A DNA stretch of 64,000 bases, taken from NCBI RefSeq assembly GCF_000336875.1, contig NZ_AOJK01000041.1, forward strand, positions 71,920 to 135,919, written 5' to 3'. The number at the start of each line of letters is the position of its first letter. The first letter of the stretch is position 1. The position numbers and the translations under genes are program-made. Positions 60,562 through 64,000 of this stretch are shown in pieces. The DNA comes from Halorubrum californiense DSM 19288 (lineage in GTDB: Archaea; Halobacteriota; Halobacteria; Halobacteriales; Haloferacaceae). The notes beneath the pieces were generated by a model. The model saw nothing but the letters and a program-made list of their open reading frames with translations, was not told the origin of the DNA and did not search any database.

Positions 60562-61020
60562 CTACTCCTGTCGAAGCGTCACGTCGGTCGCGGTCTCGTT
60601 CGCGAGGTTGTCGCTCACCGGGCACCGCTCCTCGACGGCGGCGGTGAACTCGGCGAGCGCCTCGTCGTCGACGTCGCCCGCGAAGTCGACGTCGACGGAC
60701 GCCTCCACGCCTTGGTAGCCGGCGCGTGGGTCCCCGTCGCGGCCGAGGTGCTTCCGCGGGTTGAACTCGCCGGCGACCTCGACTGCGACGCCCTCGACGT
60801 CGAGGTCGAAATCGGGCGCGGTCGCGCGGACCGTCGCGTTGAGACAGCCGCTCCAAGCGGCGAGCAGGTACTCGACCGGCATCGCGCCCGCGTCGTCGCC
60901 GCCCATCCCCTCGGGGTCGTCCATCACCAGTTCGTGGCCTCTGGCTTCGGCGACGAACTTCGACTCGCTGTCGCTCTCGCCGCTGACCGCCATCCGCTGC
61001 GTCGCGTTGGCTTCGCTCAT
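60562..61020 (-). CDS. OsmC family peroxiredoxin-like protein
   Basis: A 152-residue thiol peroxidase of the OsmC/Ohr superfamily, which reduces organic hydroperoxides. The two catalytic cysteines are in AAWSGCLNATVRATA and EERCPVSDNLAN. HELVMDDPEGMGGDDAGAMP and EYLLAAW precede the first. It is OsmC-like and not the Ohr type. The start at MSEANATQRM is the only ATG in the first 80 bases. It is convergent with tRNA-Ile2. The thiol donor is unknown in haloarchaea. Confidence 0.88.
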   Translation of the reverse strand: MSEANATQRMAVSGESDSESKFVAEARGHELVMDDPEGMGGDDAGAMPVEYLLAAWSGCLNATVRATAPDFDLDVEGVAVEVAGEFNPRKHLGRDGDPRAGYQGVEASVDVDFAGDVDDEALAEFTAAVEERCPVSDNLANETATDVTLRQE

Positions 61021-61278
61021 TACCCGTCGTAGTGCCCGGACTGGCGTAAACCGTCCACGTCGCTCGGATTCGTGCCGGTGGCCGTGACGCGGCCGCATCC
61101 TCGCGTGAACGCCGTCCGTAACGGCTAAACCCGTCTGACACGCCGTTTCAGGCGATCGAACCGATCGCGACGCGTCCCGGATAGCGGCGATTTCCGCGAT
61201 CGACTTGGGAAGCCGTCAGGGAGTAACCGAGCTAACGTGCGAGACGCGGGGGTCCGAGTCGTCGCGATACGCGGCCGA

Positions 61279-62142
61279 TTACTCCACCAACTCCACCAGT
61301 TCGTTCACGTCGTCGATCACCGCGTCGGCCCCGTTCTCGGCGAACTTCTCGCGGCCCGCCTCACCGGTGAGGCCGCCGGTAAGGATACCGATACCGTAGT
61401 AGACGCGTGTCTCGTCGGCCTCGTCTGCGTTGCGCGCGGTCCGCACGTCGTCGAGGGTGTCGCCCGCGAACGCGACTCGCTCGGCGCCGAACCGCTCCGC
61501 GAGTTCGACGAGCGCCCGCGGGTGCGGCTTCCCCTCCTCCCAGTCGTCCATCGTGAACCGCCGGTCGTCGGGCACGTCGAGGCCGACGCGCTCCAAGGCG
61601 ATGTCGGCCTCCGCGGCCGGGCGCCCGGTGAGGACGCCGACGTCGAACCGTGCGGTGAGGTCCGCTATCGTCTCGGGGTCGACGAGCGTCGGCTCGTCGT
61701 GGATATACCCGTCCGTCTCCAGTGGCGGCTCGTCACCCTCCAGCTCGCGGTACAGCTCAGCGCCGAGGTATAACGCCTGGAACGTCTCGCGGAGCGCGTC
61801 TCTGTCCCACTGGTCGCGGACGCGGGCCTGCGCGACCCGCGGGAGGTCGCCGACGACCTCCTTGGCGGCGTCGAGCCCGCCCCCGAGGTCGGCGACGCGG
61901 TCGGTGAACTCGTCGACGTCCATCCCGAGCCCCTCGCGGCGGGCCAACACGTACAGCGCGGCCGCGTCCGTCAGCTCCCAGTCGTTGTTGAACCCGCCGG
62001 CGTCTTTGAACGCCTGGACCGCGTCGCGGTCGATCGGCTTGCCGCAGACCCGGTCGACCGATTCGAGGATCGCCCGACGGTAGGAGTCCGCCACGTCGAC
62101 CAACACCCCGTCGATATCGAGGACCACTGCGTCGACCTGCAT
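61279..62142 (-). CDS. HAD superfamily hydrolase (TIGR01548-like)
   Basis: A 287-residue phosphatase-like protein. The HAD motifs are [20 protein letters not shown] (motif I, nucleophile Asp), [17 protein letters not shown] (motif II), [15 protein letters not shown] (motif III lysine) and [14 protein letters not shown] (motif IV). A helical cap lies between residues 20 and 150. It matches the archaeal family named TIGR01548, of unsettled substrate, which in haloarchaea is sometimes near histidine genes. The start is the ATG giving [12 protein letters not shown]. The substrate cannot be predicted from sequence. Confidence 0.88.
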   Translation of the reverse strand: MQVDAVVLDIDGVLVDVADSYRRAILESVDRVCGKPIDRDAVQAFKDAGGFNNDWELTDAAALYVLARREGLGMDVDEFTDRVADLGGGLDAAKEVVGDLPRVAQARVRDQWDRDALRETFQALYLGAELYRELEGDEPPLETDGYIHDEPTLVDPETIADLTARFDVGVLTGRPAAEADIALERVGLDVPDDRRFTMDDWEEGKPHPRALVELAERFGAERVAFAGDTLDDVRTARNADEADETRVYYGIGILTGGLTGEAGREKFAENGADAVIDDVNELVELVE

Positions 62143-62278
62143 ACCGCTACCCCGCCCGGCGGCGGAATGAACGTTCGGGTTCGCGGCCGGCGTCGCCGGT
62201 TCGAGTGCGTTGCTGGAGCGGTCGCCGGTCCGTCACCGGGCGACGGACGCGAGAGTCATCAGGTGACGGACGCAACGA

Positions 62279-62767
62279 TCACCGGGCGACGTACACGACA
62301 GTCTCCGACTCCCCCGACCGCCGGCGGACGTCGACGACCGGCTCCTCGAAGCCGAGCGTGGTGAACAGGCAGGCGGCGTCGAGCCGTTCCGCAAGCGCGA
62401 CGGTCGGCCGCTGGAGTTCCGCGGGGAGGTTCCGCGCGTACACGGCGTCGACGGCGAGCGCGTCCGAGTCGGCCTCGCCGCTTGCGCCGAGTCCCAGTCC
62501 GTCCCGCATCGCCCGGTCGTCGTCGGTCGCAAGCGCCGTCACGTCCGCCGTGACGACGCGGAGCGATCCGGCGGTCGACGCCCGGGTCTCGGTCGCGGCG
62601 TCTCGCGCCGCCTCGCTCACGCCGACGTCGACGGCGACGACCTCGCGGGCGCGCTCGGCGAGCGCGCGAGCGACCTCCGGGCGCCGCCCGATGCCGACCT
62701 CGATCAGTCGCTCGTATCGGTCGAGCGCGGCGACGAGCGCCCGTTCCGACGGCGGTGGTTGGCCCAC
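62279..62767 (-). CDS. UPF0146 family protein (methyltransferase-like fold)
   Basis: A 162-residue protein starting at GTG. It has a SAM-methyltransferase-like N-terminus (LIEVGIGRRPEVARALAER, then VVAVDVG) and VYARNLPAELQRPTVALAE. The end LGFEEPVVDVRRR completes the archaeal UPF0146 family. The family is widespread in euryarchaeota and has no known activity. The GTG at 62767 is chosen because TTTTGA lies about 27 nt upstream. The longer open frame runs into the amzA gene. It is divergent from amzA, sharing 39 nt of spacer. Confidence 0.85.
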   Translation of the reverse strand: MGQPPPSERALVAALDRYERLIEVGIGRRPEVARALAERAREVVAVDVGVSEAARDAATETRASTAGSLRVVTADVTALATDDDRAMRDGLGLGASGEADSDALAVDAVYARNLPAELQRPTVALAERLDAACLFTTLGFEEPVVDVRRRSGESETVVYVAR

Positions 62768-62775
62768 GGCGCGGC

Positions 62776-62783
62776 CTTTATGA
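62776..62783 (+). promoter_or_regulatory. TATA-like element of amzA
   Basis: CTTTATGA is centred 27 nt before the amzA ATG, so the mRNA is probably leaderless. The same spacer should also hold the divergent promoter of the UPF0146 gene. Confidence 0.6.
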
Positions 62784-62806
62784 CCGCGGCGGTCAAAAGC
62801 GATTCC

Positions 62807-63328
62807 ATGCTTGTGGACATCGTCCCGGTCGGGGAGGTCACCCCCCGAGTGAAACGGGAGGCCTCCGGTGCGCTGCGTTCCGTATACGACTGCGACGTGA
62901 CGGTCCACGACGATCAGGCGATCCCCGACTCCGCGTTCGACGCCGACCGCGACCAGTACCGCGCCGAGGACCTCATCGAGACGGTCACGCGGGTCGGCGG
63001 CGGCGAGAAGAACATCGGCATCACGCCCGAGGACCTCTACTACCGCCGCCGGAACTACGTGTTCGGGCTCGCATACCTCAACGGCAGCGGCTCCGTCATC
63101 TCCACCCACCGTCTCCGCACCTCCTCGGACGGCGGCGTCTCGACCAAGCCTGCGGCCGACGTCTTCGGCGACCGCGTCCGCAAGGAGGTCGTTCACGAGA
63201 TCGGCCACACCCTCGGCCTAGAACACTGCGACAACAGCAAGTGCGTGATGTCCTTTTCCCCGACCGTCCGCGAGGTCGACGTGAAAGAGGAGAACCTCTG
63301 TGGCACCTGTTCTCGGATCGTTCGCTGA
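62807..63328 (+). CDS. amzA: Archaemetzincin metalloprotease
   Basis: A 173-residue zinc protease of the metzincin clan. The active site HEIGHTLGLEHC followed by NSKCVMSFSPTV gives the three zinc histidines, the glutamate and the methionine turn. The C-terminal ENLCGTCSRIV and the Cys in EHCDNSKC bind a second zinc in this family. The N-terminal half (VKREASGALRSVYDCDVTV) carries YRAEDLIETV. Natural substrates are unknown. A TATA 27 nt upstream sets the start at MLVDIVPVGEV; the longer frame from 62759 is not needed. Confidence 0.93.
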   Translation: MLVDIVPVGEVTPRVKREASGALRSVYDCDVTVHDDQAIPDSAFDADRDQYRAEDLIETVTRVGGGEKNIGITPEDLYYRRRNYVFGLAYLNGSGSVISTHRLRTSSDGGVSTKPAADVFGDRVRKEVVHEIGHTLGLEHCDNSKCVMSFSPTVREVDVKEENLCGTCSRIVR

Positions 63329-63392
63329 TCTCCCCTCCTCCTCGCTCGTCGACGAGCGTCGCCCGATCGCCCCGCTCGTCGCTTCCCCCGCT

Positions 63393-63432
63393 CCGACGTT
63401 GGTTTCTCTCCCCCGACGTTGGTTTCTCTCCC
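63393..63432. repeat. 20-bp tandem direct repeat downstream of amzA
   Basis: Two exact copies of CCGACGTTGGTTTCTCTCCC (63393-63412, 63413-63432) lie in the gap between amzA and the next gene. The pyrimidine-rich run CTCTCCC follows again at about 63450-63459. This may mark a termination region or slippage. Confidence 0.85.
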
Positions 63433-63498
63433 GCCGTGACGCCGGGTCTCTCTCCCGTCGCCGGTAGACGTAAAGTCCGCCCCGTGTAAGGGCCACGC

Positions 63499-63798
63499 AT
63501 GGCCGCAAAGCCGGAATACCGCGACCGGCCGGACGTCGAAGTCGCGCTGCTCGACGCGCTCGTCGACCGCGGCGACGAGGGGATGACCGTCCTCGAACTG
63601 CGCGCGGCCGTCGACGCCGATATCGACGCCGTCGAGGAGGCGCTCTCGGCGCTGAAAGAGGACTCGCTCATCACCGTCGAGTCCGAGGAGCGCGTCCGGG
63701 TGTATGCCCACGACCGGGTCGTTCCGGACCCCGAGGCGCCGGACGACGACCCCTCGGAGAGTCTCGTCGACGCGATCCGCGACCGTCTCGGACTGTAG
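63499..63798 (+). CDS. Small winged-helix-like haloarchaeal protein
   Basis: A 99-residue protein with a wHTH pattern: PDVEVALLDALVDRGDEGMT, then VLELRAAVDADIDAVEEALS (recognition helix) and LKEDSLITVESEERVRVYAHD (wing). The tail is acidic with DPSESLVDAIRDRLGL. It resembles haloarchaeal DUF6432-type proteins that have a DNA-binding fold but no known target. The ATG is 170 nt after amzA. It may be a transcription factor or an accessory of the following gene. Confidence 0.75.
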   Translation: MAAKPEYRDRPDVEVALLDALVDRGDEGMTVLELRAAVDADIDAVEEALSALKEDSLITVESEERVRVYAHDRVVPDPEAPDDDPSESLVDAIRDRLGL

Positions 63799-63845
63799 CC
63801 GCCGGAGACGGCGCCCTTTTGGCTCTCGCTCGCGTCCCTCCGACC

Positions 63846-64000
63846 ATGACGCTCGTCTCCGGCACCCACGACGCGCACGACGCCGTGTATCGCGACCGCG
63901 GCGGCCGCGAGGTGGTCGATCACTACGGGAAGCCCGTCCGCGTCGGCAAAGCGGTCCGCAACATCGCTGGCGTGATCGAGATGGGGTACGGCGTCCTCGC
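63846..64000 (+). CDS. Aminomethyltransferase-family protein (GcvT/YgfZ-like), cut by window end
   Basis: The first 51 residues of a protein beginning MTLVSGTHDAHDAVYRDRGG, followed by REVVDHYGKPVRVGKAVRN and VIEMGYGVLA. Haloarchaeal proteins with this N-terminus belong to the folate-binding GcvT/YgfZ family, which acts either in glycine cleavage or in Fe-S cluster repair. The catalytic part lies beyond the window, so I cannot say which. The start ATG is clear. The frame is open to the last base. Confidence 0.75.
   Translation, partial: MTLVSGTHDAHDAVYRDRGGREVVDHYGKPVRVGKAVRNIAGVIEMGYGVL

Noticed and set aside
1-64000. CRISPR array or cas genes
   Set aside because: No regularly spaced direct repeats of 25-40 nt and no Cas-like proteins are seen.

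Overview
The window is chromosomal DNA from a haloarchaeon of Halorubrum type. The evidence is very high GC, strongly acidic proteins, leaderless genes with TTTATA-type boxes about 27 nt before the start codon, twin-arginine lipoproteins, tRNAs without encoded CCA, and haloarchaeal marker genes (ribosomal protein L15e, thermosome, GfcR, UbaA, archaeal CCA-adding enzyme, HemAT). The genus is an inference from protein character, not from rRNA. The left edge is a contig end: bases 10-28 are the Nextera mosaic-end adapter and truncate a dihydrofolate reductase gene. The right edge cuts an aminomethyltransferase-family gene.

Layout. 0-6.3 kb: dihydrofolate reductase (partial), alanine dehydrogenase, glycerate 2-kinase, a purine/xanthine-type permease and the regulator GfcR. 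6.4-12.8 kb: a complete five-gene peptide-type ABC transporter operon. 12.9-14.1 kb: a decayed multicopper oxidase. 14.1-21.2 kb: prenyl diphosphate synthase, a membrane histidine kinase, F420:NADPH oxidoreductase, a MazG-like protein, the globin-coupled aerotaxis transducer HemAT, an HTH regulator and thioredoxin. 21.2-30.4 kb: a nine-gene, tightly overlapping cobalamin operon (cobT-cbiA-cbiB-cobS-cobY-cobD-cbiZ-cobO-cbiP). It covers a,c-diamide formation, adenosylation, amidation, aminopropanol attachment, nucleotide-loop assembly and corrinoid salvage. 30.7-47.2 kb: L15e, the ubiquitin-like activator UbaA, RidA, tRNA-Ser, topoisomerase I, a PAS histidine kinase, glutaredoxin, thermosome, a second cobalamin-linked pair (CbiX and a DR2241-type Fe-S protein) and prephenate dehydratase. 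47.7-64 kb: cysteinyl-tRNA synthetase, threonine deaminase, photolyase, two Hsp20s, two PIMT-like methyltransferases, a HerA-like ATPase, paired CrcB fluoride channels, CCA-adding enzyme, an intron-containing tRNA-Asn, a PD-(D/E)XK nuclease-like gene, tRNA-Ile2, OsmC, a HAD hydrolase, archaemetzincin and two further genes.

The most unusual content is a family of dispersed, highly structured, non-coding repeats with four copies in 64 kb (3043-3344 +, 35200-35549 +, 47338-47640 -, 49351-49598 +). They share short conserved single-stranded blocks that bracket hairpins. The hairpin sequences differ from copy to copy but stay self-complementary, the pattern of a folded RNA under selection. Two copies have a perfect TTTATAAA box about 30 nt before the conserved 5' block. 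I do not recognise a described family. Other points are a canonical 36-nt intron in tRNA-Asn next to a lower-GC nuclease gene between two tRNAs, a roughly 90-residue insertion in one peptide-transporter ATPase, and a perfect 20-bp palindrome upstream of the permease promoter.
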